From positions 124,001-188,000 of the forward strand of contig URBZ01000001.1 of assembly GCA_900546225.1 (NCBI GenBank): a DNA stretch of 64,000 nt. The letters are read 5' to 3'. Numbering within the stretch: the stretch's first letter is position 1; each line of letters begins with the position of its first letter. Positions 8,408 to 17,553 of the stretch are shown piece after piece. The stretch comes from an uncultured Rickettsiales bacterium. GTDB taxonomy: Bacteria; Pseudomonadota; Alphaproteobacteria; Rs-D84. Under the pieces are notes generated by a model. That model was not told where the DNA came from and made no database searches. It saw only the letters and a program-made list of their open reading frames with translations. The translations under genes and the position numbers were made by a program.

Positions 8408-9701
8408 ACCGCCATGCCTCTGGAATATCTGCATAGTCAGACAACTTTTCAGCCCCAGAATACATCAAACTAACTTGGGTTGCTGTTGCATTCGGGAATT
8501 GCTGATACAGCGGAACACCATCAGGATTGCGCGCCGATGGCCCCGTTAAATTACGGCAACGATAAAACGTTGTATCAAACATATGCGATGCCATCGGCCC
8601 AGATATATTACCAAACAGCCCGACAGGAATTTCGCCCTTCAAACTATAATTATTATAAAAAGTCCCCAAATACATATCAGCCGCAGGCGCACCCGAAATT
8701 CCCGAAAACAGCCCTGTTCCTATTTTTGTAAATTTACCACTGCTGGCAAAGGTATAGCGAAACATATACGGTGCGGGCGCGCCAACAATTCCGGAAAACA
8801 ACGTTCCTGGAATAGTGCCACGCAAATTCAGGCAATTCGCAAACGTAGATCGAAACATACTCTCGGCGGGCGCGCCACGAATCCCTGCAAACAAATCTGG
8901 CGGAATTTCCCCAGTTAAATTGATACAATGATTAAACGCGTCCTGAAACATACCTTTTACAGGCGCACCATTAATCCCAACAAACAATTCCTTGGGGATG
9001 CTTCCTTGGAAATTAGAACATTTGTGAAACAATCTGTAAAAAACGGGCATATCCGTACCGATGTTTGGGAACACCTGCCCTATGCTGCCAGAAACACCCG
9101 CCAACTTCTCATTAGATTCAAACGAAATTGAATTATTGCGCCCATTTGATGCAGCATATGCGGTTGCCACCCCACCAATACGAATTTCATATACCCCTGG
9201 GGCAGCATACGTGTGCGCTATTGTTTTTGCAGTACCGGTATCATATTTGGTCACATTTTCAATCTGGCCATCACCCCAATCAACAAAAAATTTACCCGCC
9301 GCCGTTATTCTAAAATTAAAATCCGCGGTATCACTGGTTGTCGTCACAGTAAAATAATGCCGCGACAAAACCACCAAATTACGCACCGCATCAACAGAAA
9401 CATTTACACTGGCGGCACGATTTGTCGCGTATTCACTCTCGCCGTATTGGCTTTTTGTGCCTAAATAACTATTTGCAGAATCAACCGCGGTCAACAAGTA
9501 TTTCATATTTGCCGCCACCAGCGGATTTTTTAATTCAGGGTTATATGGGATTTTGACTGCCCATTCTTGTTCTATTAAATCGTGAATATATTTTATATTT
9601 ACAATCGGTGATTTACTGGTGGCAACATCGTTTGCAAATCCAGACGAATTTATGAATATCAAACACAACGCACATAAAAATCCCTTGATTATGCGGTGCA
9701 T
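8406..9701 (-). CDS. secreted surface protein with PKD-like domain and 31-residue repeats
   Basis: A 431-residue protein with a signal peptide (about residues 1-23, ending SSGFA). Around residues 120-180 a PKD-like beta-sandwich is suggested by FVDWGDG, AHTY and GVYEIRI. Then come at least five tandem repeats of about 31 residues with the pattern GxIPxxLFxGIxGAPAxxMF followed by xxTFxxCxNL, reminiscent of BspA/DUF285-type leucine-rich repeats of surface adhesins. It starts one base after the stop of the upstream gene at 9703, so the two form an operon. Likely an adhesin or binding protein; the ligand is unknown. Confidence 0.75.
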   Translation of the reverse strand: MHRIIKGFLCALCLIFINSSGFANDVATSKSPIVNIKYIHDLIEQEWAVKIPYNPELKNPLVAANMKYLLTAVDSANSYLGTKSQYGESEYATNRAASVNVSVDAVRNLVVLSRHYFTVTTTSDTADFNFRITAAGKFFVDWGDGQIENVTKYDTGTAKTIAHTYAAPGVYEIRIGGVATAYAASNGRNNSISFESNEKLAGVSGSIGQVFPNIGTDMPVFYRLFHKCSNFQGSIPKELFVGINGAPVKGMFQDAFNHCINLTGEIPPDLFAGIRGAPAESMFRSTFANCLNLRGTIPGTLFSGIVGAPAPYMFRYTFASSGKFTKIGTGLFSGISGAPAADMYLGTFYNNYSLKGEIPVGLFGNISGPMASHMFDTTFYRCRNLTGPSARNPDGVPLYQQFPNATATQVSLMYSGAEKLSDYADIPEAWR

Positions 9702-9702
9702 G

Positions 9703-10134
9703 TTATTCTGTCTCCGGTATTGCTTTCAGTGCCGGCAACGGTTGATCTGGTACAACAAATTCCCCAGAAACCGTGTATTTCCCCGCCAACGTTTGTTCTG
9801 TGCCATTACGGGTATCAACACGATAAGATAAACCGTCATACACACTCTTTGCACTGGGGTATTGTGCGGTCGTAGATGTTTCATCTATGGTATCTGTTTT
9901 ATTACTCAATGATTCCTTGGTTTCAGAAACCTGTTCAACATAATCACGCGACGCAATTGCCGCATGCGCGTTGTCTGTGTACCCAACAATAATCGCACAC
10001 AAAACAATCGCCCCCAGCAGGACAAGTTTTCTTATTGAAAATACTGTGTTTTTGTTGGCCAATCCACAAAATACAGGCACGCAAATGCATGCCAAACAGC
10101 CAACCCCCACTGTGATTCTTGCTAACCAAGACAT
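9703..10134 (-). CDS. small membrane-anchored or secreted protein
   Basis: A 143-residue protein with two hydrophobic segments near the N-terminus (about residues 5-27 and 36-56). The second ends in DNAHA, which looks like a signal-peptidase site, so the true start may be an internal codon. The rest (ASRDYVEQ, then TTAQYPSAKSVYDGL) resembles the stalk segments seen in phage-tail-like and surface fibre proteins, but no family is claimed. It is the first gene of an operon with the repeat protein at 8406. A short palindrome, GTAAGT-A-ACTTAC, lies right at the start. Confidence 0.6.
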   Translation of the reverse strand: MSWLARITVGVGCLACICVPVFCGLANKNTVFSIRKLVLLGAIVLCAIIVGYTDNAHAAIASRDYVEQVSETKESLSNKTDTIDETSTTAQYPSAKSVYDGLSYRVDTRNGTEQTLAGKYTVSGEFVVPDQPLPALKAIPETE

Positions 10135-10347
10135 GTAAGTAACTTACACCTCTCCATTTTTAATGGAATATTACCATAAACGTCAAACTTTGTGTACTGT
10201 TTTCTGCCCGACACAATATACAAAAACAGACAAAAACACGGGGCGTTTTACCGCGACTTGGAATATTTCCGACAGCCCCACCAAACAGTAAAATATGATA
10301 TAGTTTTTACATAATCATAAAAAAACAACATAACATGTTTTTTATAC

Positions 10348-10376
10348 TTGTTTTTATTAACGCTGTCACGTAAAAT
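10348..10376 (+). promoter_or_regulatory. promoter of leader RNA A
   Basis: TTGTTT (10348-10353), 17-base spacer, TAAAAT (10371-10376). Transcription would begin near 10383, immediately before the first hairpin of leader A. The remaining intergenic bases 10135-10347 are AT-rich and show nothing else recognisable. Confidence 0.5.
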
Positions 10377-10382
10377 ACTTAT

Positions 10383-10588
10383 TGTCAATGGGTGTTCCAT
10401 TGATGAGGTGTGAGAACCTGTTCATAAGCGTCACGGAAAAAATGGGGCGGAATATGTCTCTTTTAACATCGTGATGAAAAAATAAACTCCTGATATTTGT
10501 GTCAGGAGGGCACGCGAAATATCCAATACGCGGCACAATTCTTATGATTGTTCTCAACCTCCTGACCACCAAAAGTTGGTGGTTTTTC
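10383..10588 (+). ncRNA. structured leader RNA A (candidate riboswitch or attenuator)
   Basis: Seen: hairpin CAATGG-GTGTT-CCATTG (10386-10402); long-range helix P1 of 10405-10417 with 10550-10561; helix CGTCAC (10429-10434) with GTGATG (10471-10476); hairpin CTCCTGA (10487-10493) with TCAGGAG (10502-10508); terminator 10565-10588. TCAGGAGG (10502-10509) can instead pair with CCTCCTGA (10558-10565), which would break P1. Leader B (20125-20318) has the same helices in the same order with different but complementary bases and the same GTGTT loop. Inferred: a conserved cis-acting RNA controlling the Cys-rich gene 35 bases downstream. The ligand, if any, is unknown. Confidence 0.7.
10565..10588 (+). 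terminator. attenuator hairpin of leader A
   Basis: ACCACC pairs with GGTGGT (10578-10583), followed by TTTTT, 35 bases before the start of the Cys-rich gene. Its 5' side abuts the alternative helix arm described for leader A. Confidence 0.65.
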
Positions 10589-10622
10589 GTTTGAAAAACG
10601 CAAAAGACAGGAGAAAGAACAA

Positions 10623-11585
10623 ATGAAACACAGTTTTACCATCGCCGTATTAGCGATGCTGGTGTTGCATATAAACAACAATGCCACCGCCACCCCAATT
10701 CCAGGGGTCGAATACCCTATCAGTGCCAGCGGTTGCTATATTACCGAGTATTCATCATCACTGCTGATCAGTGCCGCCAACTATTCCCAAATAGTTAAAA
10801 CAAACTGCGCTTCATTTAAAACATATAAGGTTCATGATGCGCTCAATGGCAGTTCATTATATATTGCAGAATGCGCCACATGTAAAAGTGGTTTTTACGA
10901 AAACGGCTATGGAGTATCAACGACAGACGGCATGAAAAACGGCCGCGCCGTTGTGACTGGCCCTGATTGGAAAACATACACATACAGCCCATGCGGCAGC
11001 ATCGCATTTCAGGCCAGTTGCTCCGCCCGAACAACGTGTTCCCCCAAACAAATAACCATGGAAACAACAACCATATCATATTGCAACGCGGAAAAGACCG
11101 TCGTGTTTGGAAACAGCGCATGGCGTTCCTGTTCAGATTGCCAAGGTGGTAATGCTGGTACACAGGGGCAATCTGTATATGCACCATCTGGCGGACCATG
11201 CAGTAACTATTATTACACGGTCGGCATAAATACATGCAAAGCCCCCTGTTCCGATTCAAACTGTGACAACAAAACAACCGATTGGACATGCGGCGAATAT
11301 GCAAACGGCACAGCCAGCGACGCCGCATGCTGGCGCACAAAATATTATTGTCTGAGTGATGGATACACTTGCACCAGCAGCAAGGAAAACAAATGCGTAT
11401 CTGGATACTATATGTCGGGCAACACATGCGCCACATGTCCCGCCGGTTCTGATGGGAACGCCGCCCAGAGCCCAGATGCTGCAACCAGCATCAATGACTG
11501 CTATGTCACCAGTGGTCGCGACCCCAGTGGCACATATTTATTTGTTAATGGCGCATCACCATACATGTGCAACTATAGTGAATAA
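10623..11585 (+). CDS. secreted cysteine-rich protein behind leader A
   Basis: A 320-residue exported protein with a signal peptide of about 23 residues and roughly 30 cysteines. The C-terminal module [14 protein letters not shown], then a Thr/Ser stretch, INDCYV and DPSGTYLF, matches the ends of the proteins at 19351 (DTTGSYEY) and 57281 (DPTGTYEF). These modules recall ephrin-receptor-like Cys repeats. AGGAG lies 9 bases before the ATG. It is monocistronic, being flanked by the leader attenuator and a terminator. Function unknown; its control by a structured RNA is the notable feature. Confidence 0.8.
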   Translation: MKHSFTIAVLAMLVLHINNNATATPIPGVEYPISASGCYITEYSSSLLISAANYSQIVKTNCASFKTYKVHDALNGSSLYIAECATCKSGFYENGYGVSTTDGMKNGRAVVTGPDWKTYTYSPCGSIAFQASCSARTTCSPKQITMETTTISYCNAEKTVVFGNSAWRSCSDCQGGNAGTQGQSVYAPSGGPCSNYYYTVGINTCKAPCSDSNCDNKTTDWTCGEYANGTASDAACWRTKYYCLSDGYTCTSSKENKCVSGYYMSGNTCATCPAGSDGNAAQSPDAATSINDCYVTSGRDPSGTYLFVNGASPYMCNYSE

Positions 11586-11594
11586 GCATAAAAA

Positions 11595-11617
11595 ACGTCC
11601 CAAATGGGACGTTTTTA
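11595..11617. terminator. rho-independent terminator
   Basis: ACGTCCC-AAAT-GGGACGT stem followed by TTTT, between convergent genes (the Cys-rich protein gene and clpX). Confidence 0.75.
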
Positions 11618-11625
11618 TTATCTGA

Positions 11626-12903
11626 TTATGCGGCCTTTTTGGCATCGCGCAAGATTTGCACCGGTTGTTTTTTACCCAGCACAACATTTTTATCAATCAC
11701 GATTTCCGCCAATTCCGGATTATCGGGCGCATCAAACATCGGTGTCAACAATATGCGTTCCAGAATACTGCGCAGACCACGTGCCCCCGTCTTGCGCGCA
11801 ACCGCCAATTTCGCAATTTCACGTAATCCGTCGTCGGTAATGTTCAATTTCACATTATCCATTTCCAACATTGCGCTGTATTGTTTGACAATCGCATTCT
11901 TTGGTTCGGTCAGGATTTTTACCAACGCACTTTCGTCCAAATCCTGCAATGTGGTAATCACCGGCAAACGACCAACCAATTCCGGAATAATACCGAATTT
12001 GACCAAATCTTCGGGTTGAACATCGTCCAAGTAATTTTTGGATTCACGTTCCTTTTTCGATTGAACATTCGCGCCAAAACCGATACCCGCGCGTTCTGAT
12101 TTACGCCCACCAATAATCTTGTTCAGGCCATCAAACGCACCGCCGCAAATAAACAAGATTTTTGATGTGTCCAGTTGGACTGTGGCCTCGCCCGGATGCT
12201 TGCGTCCCGCGCCACCGGCCGGAACATTTGCAACCGTACCTTCGACCAGTTTCAACAAGGCCTGTTGTACCCCTTCGCCGGAAACATCACGTGTCAGCGA
12301 TGGATTTTCAGATTTGCGTGCAATCTTATCGATTTCGTCGATATAGATAATACCACGTCCCGCACGTTCCACGTCAAAATTCGCATTCTGTAACAGACGC
12401 GTCAGAACACTTTCCACGTCGTCGCCGACATAACCGGCCTCGGTCAATGTTGTGGCATCTGCGATTGCAAATGGCACGTCCAAAATACGCGCCAGCGTTT
12501 GCGCAAACAGCGTTTTACCCGTACCCGTTGGCCCAATCAGCAAAACATTGGACTTTTGAATTTCAACATTTGACGACATCGCCACACTGTGACGCTTATA
12601 GTGGTTATACACCGCCACCGCCAGCGTGCGTTTCGCCATATCTTGCCCGATGATATATTCGTTCAAGAAATTATAAATCTGGGACGGCGTTGGCAATTTG
12701 GCCGCTTCTTTATTGACTTCGCCCCGCAGGTCGTCCGCCATAATATCGTTGCACAGGTTGATACATTCGTCACAGATGCAAACGTTACGTCCACGAACCA
12801 GTTTTTTAACCTCGTACACAGATTTACCACAGAAACTGCAAAACTGCTGCGCGCCCTGCGCTGCGTCAGTTGGTGGTGTGGTGGTGTTTTTATCGTCACT
12901 CAT
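11626..12903 (-). CDS. clpX: ClpX, ATPase and unfoldase of the ClpXP protease
   Basis: A 425-residue AAA+ protein that recognises and unfolds substrates and feeds them to ClpP. It has an N-terminal C4 zinc-binding domain ([15 protein letters not shown]), Walker A GPTGTGKT, pore-loop GYVGDD, Walker [11 protein letters not shown] and the ClpX-typical [18 protein letters not shown]. The ATG at 12903, with AAGGGA 9 bases before it, is preferred over the in-frame TTG at 12912. It follows clpP by 27 bases in one operon, the usual proteobacterial order. Confidence 0.96.
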   Translation of the reverse strand: MSDDKNTTTPPTDAAQGAQQFCSFCGKSVYEVKKLVRGRNVCICDECINLCNDIMADDLRGEVNKEAAKLPTPSQIYNFLNEYIIGQDMAKRTLAVAVYNHYKRHSVAMSSNVEIQKSNVLLIGPTGTGKTLFAQTLARILDVPFAIADATTLTEAGYVGDDVESVLTRLLQNANFDVERAGRGIIYIDEIDKIARKSENPSLTRDVSGEGVQQALLKLVEGTVANVPAGGAGRKHPGEATVQLDTSKILFICGGAFDGLNKIIGGRKSERAGIGFGANVQSKKERESKNYLDDVQPEDLVKFGIIPELVGRLPVITTLQDLDESALVKILTEPKNAIVKQYSAMLEMDNVKLNITDDGLREIAKLAVARKTGARGLRSILERILLTPMFDAPDNPELAEIVIDKNVVLGKKQPVQILRDAKKAA

Positions 12904-12930
12904 TACAAACAATCCCTTGGATGTGAAAAA

Positions 12931-13512
12931 TTATTTACGTTCCAAAATGCCGTCAATCAGGCCAAAATCTTTGGCCTCGGTCGGATTCATCCAGTTATCA
13001 CGTTCCATCGCATCAAACAATTCTTGTTCACTGCGACCGGTAAACGACGCCATTTGTTTAATCAACGTCTGTTTGTTCTTTTGATACTGGGTCATACGGA
13101 TTTCCATATCGGTAATCTGGCCTTCGGCCCCGGCCAATGGCTGGTGAATCATAATCTGGGTATTTGGCAAAACAAAACGTTTCCCCTTTGCCCCCGCCGC
13201 CAGCAAGACCGAACCCATCGACGCGACCAATCCCATACCGATGGTCGACACCGGCGATTTAATATACTGCATCGTGTCCATAATCGCCCAACCCGCAGAA
13301 ACATCACCGCCAGGGCTGTTGATATAGACAGAAATTTCCGCATTTGGATTTTCAGATTCCAAGAACAACAACTGCGCCACAATACTGTTCGCCATTGCCG
13401 GTTCAATCTGGCCGTTTATCATAACAATACGGTCGCGCAACAGGCGCGAATAAATATCAAACGAACGTTCACCACGTGGTGATTCTTCGATAACCATTGG
13501 TATCAATGCCAT
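12931..13512 (-). CDS. clpP: ClpP protease subunit
   Basis: A 193-residue self-compartmentalising serine protease. The catalytic triad is visible: Ser in [11 protein letters not shown], His in [11 protein letters not shown] and Asp in EAKDFGLID. Length and order match the family. AAAAGGA precedes the ATG. First gene of clpP-clpX; a TATAAT (13538-13543 on the reverse strand) lies about 25 bases upstream, but a clear -35 is missing, so another sigma factor (for example heat-shock control) is possible. Confidence 0.96.
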   Translation of the reverse strand: MALIPMVIEESPRGERSFDIYSRLLRDRIVMINGQIEPAMANSIVAQLLFLESENPNAEISVYINSPGGDVSAGWAIMDTMQYIKSPVSTIGMGLVASMGSVLLAAGAKGKRFVLPNTQIMIHQPLAGAEGQITDMEIRMTQYQKNKQTLIKQMASFTGRSEQELFDAMERDNWMNPTEAKDFGLIDGILERK

Positions 13513-13622
13513 AAAAATATCCTTTTAATTTCTCTGAATTATACCACAAAAAATCCGATTCGCGAATTTATACATCTGATATATAGGTAAATATGTCCAA
13601 AATACAACTAAACAGCAATTTA

Positions 13623-13651
13623 TTGACAAAAATGGTTTTGTGTACTATGTT
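13623..13651 (+). promoter_or_regulatory. promoter of small helical protein gene
   Basis: TTGACA (13623-13628), 17-base spacer, TATGTT (13646-13651). It overlaps the in-frame ATG at 13640, which therefore cannot be the start; the ATG at 13676 is used. Confidence 0.6.
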
Positions 13652-13675
13652 ATAAAAAAAATAAAGGCACATATT

Positions 13676-14017
13676 ATGCACACAAATGGATTTTATTTAA
13701 TTGAACGCGCCCGTCACGAATACAAAATCGCGACACTGAATGACATTATGAAACACATAACCGACGATTTGGTTCAAACCCAGAAAATCAAGAAATTGAT
13801 AGAAGAACGCAGTCGTATCGTCAAAACAGAAAATCTGGAACAGCGTATGCAAATGCGTCGCGCACAATTACAGGAACTGATTGCCGCACGTCGTGCACAT
13901 TACGATGAACGTTATGACGCGATGGAGGCCGCGACCACAGCCGCAATGTTTGACATTGACTGGGCCGAAGAATTGGCATACAAAGCATTGGAATACGAAC
14001 GCACACATTCACGTTAA
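13676..14017 (+). CDS. small charged helical protein, unknown
   Basis: A 113-residue soluble protein, rich in Arg, Glu, Lys and Ala, predicted largely alpha-helical or coiled-coil through the middle (QKIKKLIEERSRIVKTENLE onwards). No signal peptide, membrane segment or known motif was seen. It stands alone between clpP and ccrM with its own promoter and terminator, and AAAGG lies about 11 bases before the ATG. Function unknown. Confidence 0.7.
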   Translation: MHTNGFYLIERARHEYKIATLNDIMKHITDDLVQTQKIKKLIEERSRIVKTENLEQRMQMRRAQLQELIAARRAHYDERYDAMEAATTAAMFDIDWAEELAYKALEYERTHSR

Positions 14018-14025
14018 AAATCAAG

Positions 14026-14052
14026 GCCGCCAAAATATCAGGCGGCTTTTTT
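14026..14052. terminator. bidirectional terminator
   Basis: GCCGCC (14026-14031) pairs with GGCGGC (14041-14046), followed by TTTTTT, between the small helical protein gene and convergent ccrM. Confidence 0.75.
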
Positions 14053-15138
14053 CATATCACGTTTTACATCGCGCACATATTTGCGCAATTCATCAATAGG
14101 AACAAGTGACCCATCACGTTTTTCCGCCGACCAGTAATCCCAACCATTGAAACTGACACTGTGTTGCAGACGCGCCGCCATAACATGAATTGATGCCTTG
14201 CCATACAGGGTATGCACCAACTGGGCATCACGCGTAATCATCACGCGTTCGCCACGCGGGCTGACCAACGTCTGGCCAACATACAGCAATCCCGCATCCA
14301 GCAATTCTTTGAACGCAACGCGAACCTCTGCACGTTTGGGGGCAGCGACCTCTATATCCGTCAAATCAATCGGTTTAACCGCGGCAACACGTTCCCGTGC
14401 AGCGGCCACATACGCCTCCTCACGGTCGATTCCAATAAAATTACGTCCCAATTCCTTGGCCGCGGCGGCGGTTGTACCACTGCCCACAAATGGATCAAGG
14501 ATTACATCACCCTGCTTGGTTGATGCCAATATTACACGACGTAACAAATCCATTGGTTTTTGTGTGTTATGCAAACTCTTGCCATCTGCGCCCTTGACAC
14601 GTTCTTCGCCCAGACAAATATTGATATTCCAATCCGAACGCATCTGTTTGCCACCGTTCAGTTTCTTCATTGTTTCGTAATTGAATGTATATTTGCCGGT
14701 CTTGCGCGGGGTTGCCCAAATCAGTGTTTCGTGCGCATTTGTAAAGCGCGTACCGCGGAAATTCGGCATAGGATTGGTTTTCACCCAAACAATATCATTC
14801 AAAATCCAGAAACCCAAATCCTGTAAAATTGCACCGACGCGGAAAATATTATGATAACTGCCGATAACCCACATTGCGCCATCTGGTTTCAGAATGCGTT
14901 TGCATTCCGTCATCCATGCGCGCGTAAATTCATCATACGCCGCCGGACTGTCAAAAGCGTCCCACGCATCACGTACCGCACGCGCGGCTGTCTGGTCTTC
15001 GGGACGATACAATGTTTTTGCGCCCAGTTGCAGATTATACGGACAATCGGCAAAGATGGCATCGACCGACGCATCAGGCATGCGGCGCATGACCTCTATG
15101 CAATCACCAGACAAAATCTGATTCAGGTATTTTTCCAT
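14038..15138 (-). CDS. ccrM: CcrM-type adenine DNA methyltransferase
   Basis: A 366-residue N6-adenine methyltransferase related to Caulobacter CcrM, which methylates GANTC and times the cell cycle. It has the beta-class order: catalytic motif early (IFADCPYNLQLG), then WVIGSYHNIFRVG, GFWILNDIVWVKTNPMPNF, the HNTQKPMDLL region and the AdoMet site DPFVGSGTT, plus the CcrM-specific C-terminal domain (FNGWDYWSAEK). Motif IV reads DCPY where CcrM has DPPY. The start at 15138 has GGAG just before it; the upstream ATG at 15156 has no ribosome site and lies 2 bases from a TAAAAT -10-like box. An orphan enzyme with no restriction partner. Confidence 0.92.
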   Translation of the reverse strand: MEKYLNQILSGDCIEVMRRMPDASVDAIFADCPYNLQLGAKTLYRPEDQTAARAVRDAWDAFDSPAAYDEFTRAWMTECKRILKPDGAMWVIGSYHNIFRVGAILQDLGFWILNDIVWVKTNPMPNFRGTRFTNAHETLIWATPRKTGKYTFNYETMKKLNGGKQMRSDWNINICLGEERVKGADGKSLHNTQKPMDLLRRVILASTKQGDVILDPFVGSGTTAAAAKELGRNFIGIDREEAYVAAARERVAAVKPIDLTDIEVAAPKRAEVRVAFKELLDAGLLYVGQTLVSPRGERVMITRDAQLVHTLYGKASIHVMAARLQHSVSFNGWDYWSAEKRDGSLVPIDELRKYVRDVKRDMKKAA

Positions 15139-15188
15139 CTCTCCGTCTCTCGGCATCTATTTTATCACAAATCGCCCCCTAATTTTTC

Positions 15189-15272
15189 GCCCGCAAGCAT
15201 TGTTTTCTAAAAAAACGTCTTGATTTTTCCGAAAAGACGATTTTTTGCCCGACGCAAATATTACTTGCGGGC
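15189..15272. promoter_or_regulatory. inverted repeat between ccrM and nrdR
   Basis: GCCCGCAAG (15189-15197) is a perfect 9-bp inverted match to CTTGCGGGC (15264-15272). The repeat flanks an inner hairpin, CGTCTT (15216-15221) with AAGACG (15234-15239), that is followed by a T run. The right arm overlaps the -35 box of nrdR. It could be an operator or the stem of an RNA; no known NrdR box was recognised. Confidence 0.4.
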
Positions 15273-15293
15273 ATCAAAATAGATTGCTATTCT
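15265..15293 (+). promoter_or_regulatory. promoter of nrdR operon
   Basis: TTGCGG (15265-15270), 17-base spacer, TATTCT (15288-15293). The predicted transcription start is almost at the nrdR ATG (15302), suggesting a leaderless message. Confidence 0.45.
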
Positions 15294-15301
15294 TTACCAG
15301 T

Positions 15302-15802
15302 ATGAGATGTCCATATTGTAATTCAACCGACAGCCGCGTGACTGATTCACGTCCCGACACCGAAGATGCAATTATTCGGCGTCGTCGCGTATGCAATCAG
15401 TGCGGTGCAAAATTTACAACCGTTGAACGCGTCCAGATGCGCGACCTGATGGTGCGCAAGAACAGTGGCAAGTTAGAGGCATTTGATCGTGAAAAATTGC
15501 GTCGCAGTATTAAACTGGCATGCCGCAATCGTGATGTCGGTGACGAACAGATTGAAAAATTGGTAACATCTATTCACCGCCGTTTGGAAACAGAAACCGC
15601 CGACGATACAGTGCCCAGCACGATGGTCGGACAAATGGTGGCGGATTCGTTGCTGAACCTTGACCCAATCGCATTTGTGCGATTTGTTTCCGTTTATCGC
15701 AAGTTTTCACGTATATCTGATTTCAAAAAAATTATCGACCAGATACCAGAGGCCGCCGATGACGCAGTGGTTTGCCACCTGCCAAAGACATCGCTGTTCT
15801 GA
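15302..15802 (+). CDS. nrdR: transcriptional repressor NrdR
   Basis: A 166-residue regulator of ribonucleotide reductase genes. It has an N-terminal zinc ribbon (MRCPYC, then CNQCG), the typical RPDTEDAIIRRRRVC run and an ATP-cone domain sensing ATP/dATP. The start at 15302 gives the family's usual N-terminus MRCPYC; no Shine-Dalgarno is seen, and the promoter lies just before it, consistent with leaderless translation. First gene of a run nrdR-slt-rnhB-pgk on the same strand with gaps of 9 and 17 bases and then an overlap. Confidence 0.93.
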   Translation: MRCPYCNSTDSRVTDSRPDTEDAIIRRRRVCNQCGAKFTTVERVQMRDLMVRKNSGKLEAFDREKLRRSIKLACRNRDVGDEQIEKLVTSIHRRLETETADDTVPSTMVGQMVADSLLNLDPIAFVRFVSVYRKFSRISDFKKIIDQIPEAADDAVVCHLPKTSLF

Positions 15803-15811
15803 CATAATAAT

Positions 15812-17536
15812 ATGAAAAAAATCCTTGTATTTTTAACAGCGTTTTTACTGTCAGTGCCCGTGCGCGCCGCAGATTTGCCAAACATACTGACCGATGCCGA
15901 CGCCAGTTTGTACGAACAGATTTTCATGCTGCAATCCAAAGAGAAAATTACCACCGCACAAAAATTGGAAAAGCAACTGACCGATCCCCTGTTGATGAAC
16001 GAGGTTTTGTATCAACGTTATACATCAAAAACATATCGCACGCGTGGGGCGGAATTGAACGCGTGGATGAAAAAGTATTATGATATGCCAGGGGCGGTTC
16101 GCATTTCAAAAATCGCAAAAATCAAACAGGCCACCGTCCGCAAACCCGTTGTCCCAAATATGATTAGTGGTGGCGCATCAATCGAAACGGCCCAGTCCGA
16201 AACATGGACGGCAAAAAAGTATTCTGGTTGGGCCAACACACAAATCACCAAATTCAAACGCGCAATCCGCAGCGGCAGCAGCAAAACCGCACGTCAAATT
16301 CTGTCCGACCCACTGTTCAAACGCAAACTGACCGAATCTGATTATGGTCGTTTGGCGGGACGTTTGTCATACCTGTATTATACAAATGGCGAATTTGAAT
16401 TGGCGAAAAAGTGGGGATTCGTTGCATCTGACGCAAATTCTGAATACGGCCTGTGGGCAATGGGATTACTGTATTTCAAAGAAGAAAAATTCAAAGAAAG
16501 CGCAAAATATTTCAGCCAGATTTTGAAACTGGAACAAATCAATAACGCCCGAAAGACCGAGGCCGCATTCTGGGCGGGGCGCGCAGCGGACGCAAATGGC
16601 GATCGCACCACGGCGCGCAATTTCTGGCGCGTGGCGGCGGCACACCCGATGGCATTCTATGGTGCACTGTCGGCGGTTATGCTGGGCGATACACCTGAAT
16701 ACGAATTTTTCGAACAGGACTTTACCGACGACGATATTGATGCATTGACCGAAACAAAATACGGTCGTATGGCATTGGCATTATTACAGGTGGGACAAAA
16801 AGACCGCGCCGAAGAATACCTGAAATACCTGATTACGGCGCGCGCGTCCGATCGCACATTGCACGCGGTAAATTCGATTGCGACGGCGTATGGTCTGCCC
16901 CGTGTATCAATTCAATCGGCGGGCGTGGTGCGTGACCGCGGTATTCTGGAAATTGATGACGACATTATTTATTCGGCGCAGTATCCCCTGCCCGATTGGG
17001 AACCAATGGGTGGTTGGTCAATCGACCGCGCATTACTGTTGGCCATCACAAAACAAGAAAGTGGATTCAAAACAAACGCAAAATCAAACGCGGGCGCAAA
17101 TGGTCTGATGCAGATTATGCCCAGCACCGCACGTCGCGTCGCCCGCCAGAACAACGTCGCCATGTCTGATATTGATATGAGCAACCCTGAACACAACATG
17201 TTCTTGGGCCAGCAATATATTGTTGACCTGTTGGCGCACCCAAATATCAATAACAACATTATAAAAATGCTGGCGGCATATAACGCTGGCATGGGCATGG
17301 TTGTAAAGTTCGAAAAGAGTTTTTCGACATACGACCCACTGCTGTATATTGAAAGTTTTCCAGCATACGAAACACGCAGTTATATCAAGCGCGTAATGTC
17401 CAACATGTGGTTGTATCGCGCCCGATTGGGCCAACCACTGACATCTATGGAAGAATTGGCAAACGGCATTTGGCCACTGTACAACAGCGAAGATGAATAC
17501 GTCCAACGCCAAATTGCCGACCGCTTGTCTATCTGA
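15812..17536 (+). CDS. slt: soluble lytic murein transglycosylase
   Basis: A 574-residue periplasmic enzyme that cleaves peptidoglycan to anhydro-muropeptides. It has a signal peptide (about 19 residues, ending PVRA), a long helical superhelix (about 30-390) as in Slt70, and a C-terminal SLT domain with catalytic Glu in TKQESGF, then ANGLMQIMPSTA and AAYNAGMG. Second gene of the nrdR operon; its stop overlaps a downstream ATG that is not used. Confidence 0.9.
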   Translation: MKKILVFLTAFLLSVPVRAADLPNILTDADASLYEQIFMLQSKEKITTAQKLEKQLTDPLLMNEVLYQRYTSKTYRTRGAELNAWMKKYYDMPGAVRISKIAKIKQATVRKPVVPNMISGGASIETAQSETWTAKKYSGWANTQITKFKRAIRSGSSKTARQILSDPLFKRKLTESDYGRLAGRLSYLYYTNGEFELAKKWGFVASDANSEYGLWAMGLLYFKEEKFKESAKYFSQILKLEQINNARKTEAAFWAGRAADANGDRTTARNFWRVAAAHPMAFYGALSAVMLGDTPEYEFFEQDFTDDDIDALTETKYGRMALALLQVGQKDRAEEYLKYLITARASDRTLHAVNSIATAYGLPRVSIQSAGVVRDRGILEIDDDIIYSAQYPLPDWEPMGGWSIDRALLLAITKQESGFKTNAKSNAGANGLMQIMPSTARRVARQNNVAMSDIDMSNPEHNMFLGQQYIVDLLAHPNINNNIIKMLAAYNAGMGMVVKFEKSFSTYDPLLYIESFPAYETRSYIKRVMSNMWLYRARLGQPLTSMEELANGIWPLYNSEDEYVQRQIADRLSI

Positions 17537-17553
17537 TGGGGGAAATAATCACT

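Noticed and set aside
9703..10134. Prophage tail-fibre remnant
   Set aside because: Only a short stalk-like stretch resembles phage fibres, and no other phage gene is present.
10383..10588. Retron msr-msd, integron attC or known riboswitch for leader A
   Set aside because: No reverse transcriptase or integrase is nearby, no attC core sites are seen, and none of the sequence motifs I know for common riboswitches are present.
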